DNA of 64,000 nucleotides from Protostelium mycophagum (lineage: Eukaryota > Evosea > Variosea > Protosteliida > Protosteliaceae): the NCBI GenBank assembly GCA_002081555.1, contig MZNV01001764.1, forward strand, positions 1-64,000, given 5' to 3'. The translations under genes were made by a program, and so were the position numbers. Below, in pieces: positions 1 through 9,971 of the stretch; within the stretch, counting starts at the first letter, position 1, and each line of letters begins with the position of its first letter. The notes under the pieces were generated by a model that had not been told where the DNA came from, did no database searches, and saw only the letters and a list, made by a program, of their open reading frames with translations.

Positions 1-780
1 TTCTGAAATACTCTCCCCTTTTTGAGTTTGAGGTTGTTGAGTTCTATTCTTTGGCAAGCAATGTGTCCCGGTAAAATATAGTGTTTTATGAACACTTGGC
101 AGAGTTCCTTCTATGAAAATCCTCTGTCAAAATGTTCTCTAGTGCCCACTTCTTTATGTCCTTGTGAATGCAGACGTACATTAGTCTCTCCCAGTGTTTG
201 TCAACGTCCAGACTGTTAATGAGGATTGTAGCGAATTCTTCAAGGAATTCAATTGGCTCATTGATCATTGGACGGTCCTTCCCCGCTGAGCTGGAAGGTC
301 CCAACTTCTTTATCAAAGATTAAAAATAAATGATCCCTTCAGATCTGTGGATGAAACATCGGTCTTTTCTGGCTCTGTTGTAGTGTTCTCTTAATTTTGT
401 GAAGTTGACAAAAGCAAGACAGTTGTTGGCAGTGCTTGGTTGTTAGTGTTAATTCTTCAAAAATAATGATGAAATCTGGATATGGACTGGTAAATCAACA
501 TAGACAGATGGCACTATGATCAGTGCAATATGGTCAAGAAATGACAAAGAATCAATCACGGTATTTGAAGAAATTCACTGAAATGCTAAAAAAACCAGAA
601 AATATGCCCCTACATAATCACTCTACAACACATCCAAAAAAGACTCGCATATCTGCAAGAAAATTTCATTTTTATAGAAATCATCTATGCTATTCTCATC
701 TGTTAGATACACCAACCAGAATATGAAAATACAGAGACAATCCTTACCGGGAATCAAAATGCAGATAAAACCACTAAATT

Positions 781-1510
781 GTGACCAAAGCCCCAACTAA
801 ATAACTACACCCTTGACTTTCTTCCAAGATAGAGATAAACCATGGTTTGGTAACACCCGTAAAGAAATTTCAAATAAATTCTGTAATACCATGAAAAAAG
901 AATAGTTTTTGCGTTCTCCAATTTGGATGGCAATTCTACAACACAAAGAAATACACCCAATAAATTGGCAGAGACTGAGCACTTGCAACATCAGCCTCGG
1001 AAAATATAGTGACTTTATCCACTGGACCGTCCTTGACCAACTGTACACCAATGATAAAGCAGAAAGATTTGAACCTTCAATGACTTCCTCTTGCGCAACA
1101 TGCCTCAAACACAACACAGAAATAATTGAGAATCGCTTCACGGGGTCCGGGAGGATTTACGGTCTATCCAAAACAGGCCTCCTTAGGAAAAGAGGAAATT
1201 AGAAGAAAAAAAAACAAAAAATATTTAATACAATTTATTATATTATCATCAAACCGAGCCGAAATCCCAAAGAGGCAAGAAAATCCAACAAATACTCAGA
1301 AATACACAAAATGACACCAGAAGAAAAGAAGAGACCAAAAGAGACTTAAAAGACCAAGAGAAACAAACACACCCCCACCACAACTCTTTTACCAAGATTT
1401 TACCACTGATGAAATCTAGAATGAGGGCCTTTTTGGCCAAGAATCGCAGGTTGGCCAAGACGAAATTGGAACCAGTTCACTTCTTGTGAACACTTTCTCA
1501 TTTGAATAAA
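781..1510 (+). mobile_element. Possible 3' remnant of a LINE-type retrotransposon
   Basis: Around 909-1150 a broken plus-strand reading frame has a Trp-rich segment followed by a Cys-x2-Cys spacing and Thr-Glu-Ile-Ile. This resembles the tail of non-LTR reverse transcriptases, where a C-x2-C...E-x2-H/N pattern is common. The frame has stops upstream and downstream and no catalytic YxDD block is visible. The segment ends near an AATAAAA stretch at about 1505. It could equally be chance coding-like sequence. Evidence is weak. Confidence 0.2.
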
Positions 1511-2795
1511 ACGAAACAAGGTTTGATTTGATTTGGGCTTTACTACCTTCAGCTGGCGATCCTCCTCATCTGCATGGTCCTCTTCAGTGGTGCGGTCGTT
1601 GTATGGCTGAGTTAGGATTCACCCACAGCACACCATAATTCATCAAACAGAAACAGATCACCAACCACATCACGCTCTAAAGACACTAGTGAGTTCTATT
1701 CGTTATTGTTTGGATGTCTCTTTCTTTCTTGTTACCCATCTTTACCTTTTACAGTTGAAATGGCCACTCTTCGCCCTTGAGACGACTCTTATTTGAGAGG
1801 ACTCACAACTGTCGAAGCCAAGAGAATGCCCTCGCCGCTGATGTTGATCGACTACCAGATCAACAAGTCAGCGGAGCTGCAGCCACTTTCGATTGGGTAG
1901 AGATGGACAGACAATTAGAAGGCTGGCTCAAGTTCTCTGATCAGGCATTTATCGACGCCGTGAAGGCGAAGGGACCCGCTGCCGGTAGATTCAAGAGAAC
2001 AAGTACAGTTTGGTGAGATTACATCTCGTGAAATTCAAATTTACTTTGCAGATAATCAGAGACTTCTTCGATCAATTGTGATAATTGCTCAATCCAGAGG
2101 CTTGGGTTCAATTGGATCCGGGATTATAGTCCATAATCCAGCTCAGCTTGTTACAGCGCTCCATACATCTGCGGAGCTATAGTTTTCCAGCTGGATTTGA
2201 TAGTGAGTTTAAGAAGTAACTTAACAGAGGTAGATGGGTAGACCATCTATGAATCATTGTTAATATTGTTCAGAGCAGTCATGCTAGGGGAAAAACTTTC
2301 TAAGGAGGAGAATAACCCACTAAGGTTATGACAGATGGAGATGCAGCTGAGCCCACATGCACAACTATATTTGAATGTTTGAAATGTTTGGAGGGACTGA
2401 GATATGTTGGCCTCAATAAGGGTCAAATATGGTGAGATAGGAATACTGCGTGGATTCACACCCCCATTATTCCTGGCCAACTGACAGCTGTTGGAGAGGT
2501 TTGTGACATATTGTTTTCATGCACAGTGTTCATACACCCAATAAAGGAGGAATAGGCACACCTCTTGAAGTACAACAATAAATACATTTGTGGCTTCTTT
2601 GTTGTGCTGCATTATGTTGTTATTCTGTAATGTACTCTCCACTACACATGACAATTGTGCAAGAATTCTTGTGCTGACTGTCCAAAGTATGCTCTGGTTG
2701 CACAGATAGACATCAAATGGTTGCAATGAGTTGTCTACATGCCCCTGTTTGCCTTTGCCTCACAGAGGCAGAGACTATTATCTTTTAGTGTCCAG

Positions 2796-2943
2796 TGTTT
2801 CCACCCAGTCTGTACAAAGCATGCTCTGAGCACACAGAAGCTTACAAATGTTCTGCAGAGAATTTACAAACTGATCACAGGAAGCAAGGATTGTGTGTGT
2901 TGAGTTGTAGATAAATCGGCTGTGATACCCTCTTTTTATGAAG
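2796..2943 (+). repeat. Dispersed repeat, copy A
   Basis: This intergenic block shares blocks of sequence with two other sites in the window. The right part (GCATGCTCTGAGCACACA, then TTTACAAACTGATCA, GAAGCAAG and CTTTTTATG in the same order) recurs at 56063-56165. The left part (GTTTCCACCCAGTCTGTACA, AGCTTACAAA) recurs in diverged form at 63811-63875. No coding capacity or terminal inverted repeats are evident. It is probably a short non-autonomous element of unknown class. Confidence 0.6.
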
Positions 2944-3054
2944 GAAAACAATAGACAAAGAAAGACAAAGAGTAGGGTACATATCTGTGGGAAGTAGAGC
3001 CTTAAGAAGCATTTGTCTTTCGAGTGATTTATTGTAACAGAAAATATTAAGGGC

Positions 3055-3435
3055 TTAGTTCTCTCCTCCCTTCTGCTTGATCTCGCTGAATAGAGTTGCG
3101 TGGCTGTTCTGTCCAACCTTTGCATCAGCTAAAGTAGAGTCAGTTGAGTGTGAGTAAAGAGCAAAGACTAACCAATGGCGGGGGCAGACTTGTCCACAGT
3201 GTCGGCGTGCTTGAGGTCGTGAGAACCTTGGATTGCTCCGAGAAGAGCTCCACGGTCGTGCTTCTTGACTTGTACTCCTCCTAAGAGGATTAAGAATTTG
3301 AAAAGAGTAACTCAATCGGAGCTCATGTAAGGTGGAAGACGTACCCTCGATGACGGGAGCAGACTTGTCGGTGGTCTCGACGTGCTTTAAGCTAGCGCTT
3401 CCGGAAGCGATATCAGAGAATACCTTGTCGGCCAT
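3055..3435 (-). CDS. Actobindin-like protein with three WH2/beta-thymosin-type repeats
   Basis: The gene encodes a 90-residue actin-monomer-binding protein in three exons (3435-3345, 3280-3173, 3128-3055) with 64 and 44 bp introns. Two units carry the LKHxxTxDKSAP core that matches the LKKTET-type actin-binding motif of actobindin and beta-thymosins: LKHVETTDKSAP near residue 16 and LKHADTVDKSAP near residue 53. A VQVKKHDRGALL linker precedes the second unit. A third, shorter unit (LFSEIKQK) ends the protein. Acanthamoeba actobindin is 88 residues with the same order of motifs. Actobindins sequester G-actin and suppress nucleation. The ATG at 3435 is the only start that gives the complete first repeat. 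This gene is the strongest amoebozoan marker in the window. Confidence 0.92.
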   Translation of the reverse strand: MADKVFSDIASGSASLKHVETTDKSAPVIEGTSSTLHELRLSYSFQILNPLRRSTSQEARPWSSSRSNPRFSRPQARRHCGQVCPRHWLVFALYSHSTDSTLADAKVGQNSHATLFSEIKQKGGEN

Positions 3436-4375
3436 GTTGTGCTGTTGTGTTGTTGGTTTTGTTTTTTATGAGCTGCCGACTGGCGAAATGTTTTTGGTGC
3501 GTCACAATGTGGTCCAAAATGCACAGCAAAGGTATATGGAAAGCTGGATCACATGACACGCAATGACAAGTCCTTCCATAGGGCAGTTGAGACGTCTTTC
3601 TACACTCGGCTGCATAAGGAACCCATCACACCGCGACATGTTTTTTGAACAAGAGGTTTAGAGACACTTATACACACGCGCAGATATTGTGTTGGACAAA
3701 GAATATGTATTTCTCGCGACATAAAGTGATAATTTCAAACAGAGGCTGTTCTTGTCGTCTCGTGCTTTGTCATCATATTGCTTTGCAATATTTTCGTTCG
3801 AAACACCCAAGCTGACCTGCTATGTTGTCTTATGTAACATGGAGAAGCTTGCATCCTCTAAAGAAGTCTTTTGTTCTTCATGGATGCCAGCACCCAGTTT
3901 GGTGGTTGGGTTGTAATCTCTGTCTTCGTGTCTACATTCTCGCCAAATGACGGTTTATTTCCTGATTATCGAGCCTGAGGCGAAGAAAACTGTGAAGAAA
4001 CGTCGACCGTTCCGGATCATCAGCCAACATCAACATCGAGTCGCCAACAAGAGAGGATACGCCTCCCACACATCACGACGGTAATATAACAAATACTTCA
4101 GTATTGATATATAATTTGTTGTTTTGGATGTCGTCGCATGATCACGGTGATCACCTATGATGACAACGTAGTCACACTTAAATACTTCTGGAAATATTAA
4201 GAGAAGAGTGACGATCCTTTAATCGCCTCTGATCATGATGATATGCATTGAGATCATATTCTCGAAGATTCTCATCAGCTACAAAACGAAGACCTAAATG
4301 ACATATATGGTGAATCTATACTGATCCTCAGTAGACTCAATTTGCCGACATCAAATCATAAACAACCCAGCCAAA
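3436..4375. other. Intergenic region between actobindin and the HA-repeat gene
   Basis: This 0.94 kb separates two divergent genes and must hold both promoters. I see no open frame with coding character, no RNA gene and no clear repeat. It is AT-rich towards 4100-4370, next to the downstream start codon. Confidence 0.5.
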
Positions 4376-6533
4376 ATGGACTCTCTCAAGAAGCGATGGC
4401 TTTCATTAGATAAACAAAATGGTGAGTGTTGTCCATTTCCCTGCATTCTGTCTGATTAATTTCCAGACCTTCCAGCACCAAGCGGACAAAGAGAACATAC
4501 TGGTCAAGAGGATCCAAAGGAAGAGAAGAAGGAAGAATTCATTGAAAAGGAGAAGGTGATGTGATATGACGAAATTAATGTTGATGAGCCGCAGGAGCTG
4601 AAATACGAGTATGAAGGAAGCAACAGCTCTCCAAATTTGAGCAGTGGTGAAGAGATCTTGCAGGCAGAAGAAGGTGAGAGGCTTGATTCTAATCTTCTCA
4701 CAACCGACAGAGAACATGGATACGCTCTCAAAGAAGAGGAGGGATATCAAGACAGAGGAAAAGGAAGCTGCGGAAAAGGAACAGAGGCTAAAGGTGAGCA
4801 TACACCACTATCAACCATACACCAACTATCAACCATACAACAACTATCAACAACAACACACTCACAAACAACAGAAACAGAAGACAGAAGATGACAGCGA
4901 ACACATAAAGAGATTGGAGCTGCAGGTATGATGTCAGATGCGATCATTGCACTCATTCTTGCTCGGCTGTCACAAAGTGTATCGGAAATCTGTAGACGCG
5001 ATATATGATATGATAGGTATAGTGCCGAATCTAATTGACATCAGCTCATTGGAATCCGAAGGAGGCTAGAGCAAGAGCATCGCCGTAAAATACAAATTGA
5101 CGCATTCATTAGCGGCATCAACACTTTTCAAAACGTGTACATCCACGGATTGGTGAATATGATAATAACCGATCATCATAATCATCTTCAACAGAGTGAA
5201 CCTGAGTATATCAGAAAGAGCATACTCACAGATTCCCCAGCAAAAATTGTACAACAGCAAAGAGTGGTTCCAGTTGTAGAATCATCAGAATCAGCGGAGG
5301 AGGACGAGCACGATGATTCAAGAAGTGATAGGTAAGATTCTATATATATAGAGGTAATCAATAATCTAGTGACGATGAGTATTGGAGTGAGTGCTACAAC
5401 GCTGTTGCTTCATTTGTAAACACACATGGAGAGCTCCCAGCATACGAAGATAACTCTGATCTATTCAGATGGCTCAATGATCAGGTATATGATATCATAT
5501 AAATAAGATTTATTCTGACTATATCAAGGTCAAGAGGAACAACCGGGGGACAATGAAACAAGACCAGATGCAGATGTTGACGGAATTAGGATTTAACTTC
5601 AAGGTGTGATCATACTTGTTATCATTGAAAATTGACATCAATATCAAGATAAGGAGAGCTCCAAAAGCAGAATGGGATCGACTTTTTGAGATGCTAGACA
5701 CATTAAAGAGGGAGACAGGGTCTTGTGAAGTACCCCGGAACAATAAGAAGTATCAATCCTTGCACACTTGGGCCACAGAGCAACGAAAGAATTCCAGATA
5801 TGGCAGGTTATCTCAGCAGCGTATAGAACAATTGAACAGCATCGGATTTAACTGGGAAGAAGATACATACAGGCCACATGTACCCAAAGAGACAAGGGAG
5901 AAGGACAGGGATCTTATCAAAGAGAAAGATCCCAAAGAAAAGGAGGTATAGAACAACATACCTTCAATCATTGATATCCATAGGCTCCCGTAGATTTAGA
6001 TGAATCTGGTGAAAATTCTCCAAATAGCGCGTATGTGGATGCTGGAGATCATTCGGATTCTGATTCTGAATCGGAAAAGGGAAGCCCAGGAAAAGGCGGA
6101 AAGAAGAAGACAAAGATAGAGCGTAAGTCGATTCATATACCCATACCCATATATCCATATATCCATATACCCATATACCCATATATCTCTAATCTGTATA
6201 GATTCAGCGGAATATGATTTATGGACAGAACGGTATAAACAGTTGAAGGAATTCAAGGAAGAGAATGGACACTGCAAGCCCTCAAGGTGCATAAATTATT
6301 ATTCGTCTTAGTGTGGTATTCACGGTTTTAGATCTACCAGATGCAGTGGGCCGAACAAATCTCTCGGTGTTTGGGTCGCTACAATGCGTCACAAGAAGAA
6401 GAAGGGGAAATTGACTGAAGAACAAATAAGAGTGAGTACTCACATTTATATGCAATTATTCATACAAATGGATTTAATATTATTATAGAAATTGGAGCGC
6501 ATTGGATTTGAATGGAATGCTGCAAGACGATAA
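4376..6533 (+). CDS. Protein with three helicase-associated (HA) domains
   Basis: Thirteen small exons give about 496 residues in continuous phase. The first 240 residues are Lys/Glu-rich and low in complexity, with possible coiled coil. Three HA domains (Pfam Helicase associated domain type) follow: near residues 255-310 (YWSECYNAVASF ... LTELGFNFK), 330-390 (WDRLFEMLDTL ... LNSIGFNWEED) and 435-495 (WTERYKQLKEF ... LERIGFEWNAARR). Each has the typical W-x3-Y/L...H/S-C-x-V/P...L-x-W...Q...L-x2-IGF-x-W layout. No helicase motifs are present. Stand-alone HA repeats occur in some protists and algae; DNA binding has been proposed, but function here is unknown. The stop lies inside ATAAATAAAT, so it overlaps a probable poly(A) signal. 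Confidence 0.8.
6135..6187 (+). repeat. Intronic CCATATA/CCCATA minisatellite
   Basis: An intron of the HA-repeat gene (6123-6201) contains about seven tandem copies of a 6-8 base unit, ATACCCAT or ATATCCAT. It is a simple sequence array, probably from slippage; it does not disturb the donor GTAAG or the acceptor TATAG. Confidence 0.8.
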
Positions 6534-6687
6534 ATAAATCACTTTACAATATTACGACCCTTTCTTATTCTCTGCTGTGCATTTCCAGGACCGGAAATCA
6601 GCTGTAAAAAACGCAAATCATTTTTTAATGAAGATATCTTGGAAGACGTCTTCCCGATCTTAAATCAAAACAAGATAAAACGCAAGG

Positions 6688-8083
6688 ATGAGTGCAGATC
6701 TTCGCCAGCGCAAGACGACAGAAACATCCAAATCAAAGCCTGAAATCGATCTCAAGGCAGCAGATGAGAAGGACATCAAGAAGCCAGATTTTTGGGAGAA
6801 AGTGAAGACACGTTCAGTGGCCGGCCTTGCGATGATAGTTGTTTTCGCCGCAATCCTTAACAGCAATCACTACGTCATTGCCCTCTTTGTGGTGCTCCTT
6901 CAACTCGGCGTTTTTCGAGAAATCATCTCTATTCGCTATCATGAGGCCAAAGAAAGAAAATTAAGATGGTACCGCCTGATTCAATGGTATGTACAACCTT
7001 TAAACCAATTCAATTTCTTCTAAGATGTTATAGGCACTTGCTGTTTAGTTCTTTTTTCTATGTTTATGGACCAAAGGTGTTACCTCATCTTACCTTTCTC
7101 CCATTCAATGCTTTTGTCACCAAATATCATCTCGCTATCGCTTTCTTCTTCTATGTTATCGGTATGTAGAGCCTGTTTTTGTTATAATAACTTTGTTAGG
7201 TTTCATAGCTGTCATTTTACAGCTTAGAGGAAAGGTCCTCAAATATCAACTTGGACAGCTCGCTTGGACACTGATGACCTTGTTATTACTTCTTCAATCA
7301 AGTTTCGCCCTTACAAACTTATTGAAGGGAATCATCTGGCTTATTCTACCCTCCTCCTTGATCATTGTAAACGACATTATGGCTTACTTCTGTGGCCTTG
7401 CAGCTGGAAGAAAGATAATCAACCGTCCTCTTACCTCCCTCAGCCCAAATAAGACCTGGGAGGGATTCACAGGGGCATTCTTCTTCACCCTCATCATAGG
7501 CTTCTTTGTGAGTATTCTTTCACTCCTACTTTATTCACATTTATAGTTATCTGGTTGGCTATCCAACTTCCAGTGGTTGATTTGTCCAAAGACAACAGAC
7601 ATAGAGGAGACACATCAATTTTTTTATACATTACAATGCCAACCACATGATGTCTTCATTCCCACCATTTACGAGTTACCAAATGTATTGCAACAATGGG
7701 TGAGTCTATCCGAATATATAAATATTTATATTTATTTATAGACTGGATGGAGTACGGTGACCTTGAAGCCCATTCAATTACACTCTATGTGCTTCGCCTT
7801 CTTTGCCTCATTTATCGCACCTTTTGGTGGATTCTACGCGAGTGCAATCAAGAGAGCGTACAAGATCAAGGACTTTGATAGTATGTTCCCAGGACACGGT
7901 GGTGTCACTGACCGTATGGACTGCCAGCTCATCATGCAATTATTCACCCACGTATACCTCAACAGTTTCATCATGAGACCAAGCGCTACAGATGCCGCAC
8001 ACATCATATCACTCTTAGCTTCTCTCAACGCCAATGACAAACGGACTGTATTTCAATACCTGAACAAGACTCTGTCCCAATAA
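6688..8083 (+). CDS. CDS1: Phosphatidate cytidylyltransferase (CDP-diacylglycerol synthase)
   Basis: The enzyme converts CTP and phosphatidic acid to CDP-diacylglycerol for phosphatidylinositol and cardiolipin synthesis in the ER membrane. Five exons (6688-6986, 7034-7161, 7200-7507, 7547-7699, 7742-8083) give 409 residues, close to animal and fungal CDS. The N-terminus is charged and cytosolic. A VFREIISIRYHEAKERK segment follows the first membrane span, as in the eukaryotic family. Several hydrophobic spans follow, then SPNKTWEGFTGA and the C-terminal FPGHGGVTDRMDCQ block, which contains the family signature S/G-x-K...GG-x-x-D-R-x-D. The gene is intact. The stop is embedded in AATAAATA. Confidence 0.95.
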
Positions 8084-8138
8084 ATACTTGGCTCTGTAAT
8101 CAAACATGACAATTATACACTCTCCACATCATTTCATT

Positions 8139-8689
8139 CTATACGGGTTGCGTAGGGGTTGCTGCTGGTGTGGTTGGTGTCGCTGTGTTCTGTGGAGAGG
8201 ATAAAGAGGTAGAAGAGGTAGAGAGAGATGTTCTTCCAAAGAAGGATGAGAAAACATTGCTCAGAGGGAGGGCACTGGTGCTGTCGCTAGAAGCGATCTT
8301 CTCCATACGGTCAAGACGATCTTTGACATTGTTCAAGGTAGTGTTGATTGTATATAGACGTTGCTTCGACTGATTTAAGGATTGAATAGAAGCCTGAAAA
8401 GCAGTGGAACATGCTTGAGAGGAGTTGATGTACTTTTCCAACTCTGAACAAATAAGTTTAAAGATGACACTTGGTAATCACCTTTAGAAAGAACGTCGAT
8501 TTGTTCTGAAAGTTCATTTTGGCTTCGGTACACATTTTGTATCTTATCCTCACTTTCTCTGATGATAGGCATTAAAAGGTTGAAAAGACCCTCTGAAAAG
8601 ACTTGAGCGGCTTCATCTTTCGTCCTTCCTTGTTTCACTTCTTCCATAATGAGTCGGCAGATGCTTGAAAATTGTTTGGTGGAAAACAA
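8139..8689 (-). CDS. SNAPIN: SNAPIN-like BLOC-1/BORC coiled-coil subunit
   Basis: Two exons (8689-8482, 8443-8139) encode up to 170 residues. The segment FSEGLFNLLMPIIRESEDKI, then SQNELSEQIDVLSKELEKY and INTTLNNVKDRLDRMEK, follows human SNAPIN closely in order and spacing (FAEGL..FLRP, SQVELREQID, VNNILQNAQERLRRL). SNAPIN is a helical subunit of BLOC-1 and BORC that acts in endolysosome positioning and binds SNARE proteins. A Ser/Thr-rich tail of about 45 residues after the helix is not typical. The start may be Met1 (8689) or Met15 (8647). It is divergently paired with syntaxin-16, so the two share a promoter. Confidence 0.75.
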
Positions 8690-8720
8690 AATAATTATTT
8701 TTTGGGGCTATCACATCGAG
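8648..8720. promoter_or_regulatory. Shared bidirectional promoter of SNAPIN-like and STX16 genes
   Basis: The start codons of the two divergent genes are 31 to 73 bp apart, depending on the SNAPIN start used. Any promoter must be shared or overlap the 5' ends. The core is A/T-rich (AAAACAAAATAATTATTTTTT). Confidence 0.5.
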
Positions 8721-9883
8721 ATGGCCACACGCGACCGGAAAGACATATTCCTCTCTTACAGAAGGGAACACAAGAATTTTCGCTTCAGGTCAGAATCAGA
8801 TGAGCCAAACGCAGGCCTTTTGAACAAGACTCCGGGAGACCAAGCCGTAGCGATAACTATCCCCCCAAAATGGACGGCGATAGTCGAAGAAGTCAGATAT
8901 GATATTACGCAATTAAGAGTGAAGAGTGAGTGCAACTTTGTTGAGCGCATAGTTGCTCAAATTTGTAGTGGAAGAATTGAGCAGACATCATAAACAACAA
9001 TTATTACCTCAGTTTGGTGCAGATTCTTCAGATACAGAGCAGATAATCGAGATCTTAACTCAACAAATCACTCAGGTAGATAGCATTTGTTGAGTCAGCT
9101 TTGTCTTGGATCATGGAGATCAACTGTTCAGATGTTTCAAAGGGCAAAAAGGAAGGTACAAAAGATATCGATGGTCTCCCCAGAAGAAGATGTTGCTGGA
9201 AAGAAGGCAGGAAAACAAGAATATTTAAGACAAATCACTGTCCGAATTAATGCTCAGACTCAACTCGCGACAGAAGTGCAGGAGCTGTCTACTCAATTTA
9301 AGAATGCACAAAAGACTTTTTTGAGAGGTAGTTCAATATTATTCAGATGAACCAAAGTCTATCAAAATAATAAGTATTATAGCATTGAGCACGCAGAAGG
9401 GAAGAATAGCAGGAAAGATGATTATTGATGAGGGCGATGATGAAAATGCACACTACGATGCAGTGCGTAATATAGTGAACGACAGATTATTGCTTACCAC
9501 TATAAATAGAAATGGACACTTGGTCAAGAGAAGATGATTGACACGAAGAGAGATATAATTGATCAGAGAGCTGTGGAGATCGAGAAGATCGCCAAGTCAA
9601 TCAATGAACTCACCGAAGTGTTTAGAGACCTGGCAACTCTCGTTGTAGAGCAGGTAAAGAATATAATAAAATGTGGATTAATTAACATCAGGGAACAATA
9701 CTTGATAGAATCGATTACAATATACAACAGACGGCGATATCCGTGGACGATGCCAATGCAGAGTTGGGAAAAGCGGATGAACATATGAAGGGATATAGAA
9801 AGAAGCTGTGTATGCTCCTGCTATGTGTTGGAGTATTGGTTATGGTGATCGTGGTGATATTCAAGTCGTTCATCCCCATTTGA
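8721..9883 (+). CDS. STX16: Syntaxin-16 (Qa-SNARE, Tlg2 family)
   Basis: Six exons (8721-8925, 8969-9075, 9132-9327, 9383-9462, 9510-9653, 9692-9883) give 307 residues. MATRDRK at the N-terminus and IPPKWTAIVEEVRYDI match human STX16 (MATRRLTD, PPPKWVDGVDEIQYD). The Habc-region follows. The SNARE motif spans about residues 185-250 (RAVEIEKIAKSINELTEVF, VVEQGTILDRIDYNI) with the central glutamine in VEQG. A C-terminal anchor (CMLLLCVGVLVMVIVVIF) completes the protein. STX16 acts in endosome-to-TGN retrograde fusion. The gene looks intact; an AATAAA lies just after the stop. Confidence 0.95.
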
Positions 9884-9971
9884 AGAATAAAGCCCGGAAT
9901 ACCTCTTTTTTTGCGGGATCTAAATTTGGAACAGCTCTTTGCCGAAGAACACAATTCGGCAGGTCACTGTG

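Larger units (their letters stand above)
1..3054. other. Left flank without a confident gene
   Basis: No gene is recognised in this stretch. Short open frames occur on both strands. One at 1777-2016 (+) would give about 79 residues rich in Ala, Asp and Arg, but it overlaps a second open frame on the same strand and matches no family I know. The segment 781-1510 has LINE-like features and 2796-2943 carries a dispersed repeat; both are listed separately. The remainder is AT-rich sequence without visible tRNA, rRNA or long open frames. Confidence 0.5.

Noticed and set aside
1-316. Minus-strand frame with gag-like composition (WERL, KDIKKWALENIL).
   Set aside because: It is cut by the window edge, shows no nucleocapsid knuckle, protease or repeat end, and could be an old retroelement fossil or an ordinary fragment. 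Too little to call.
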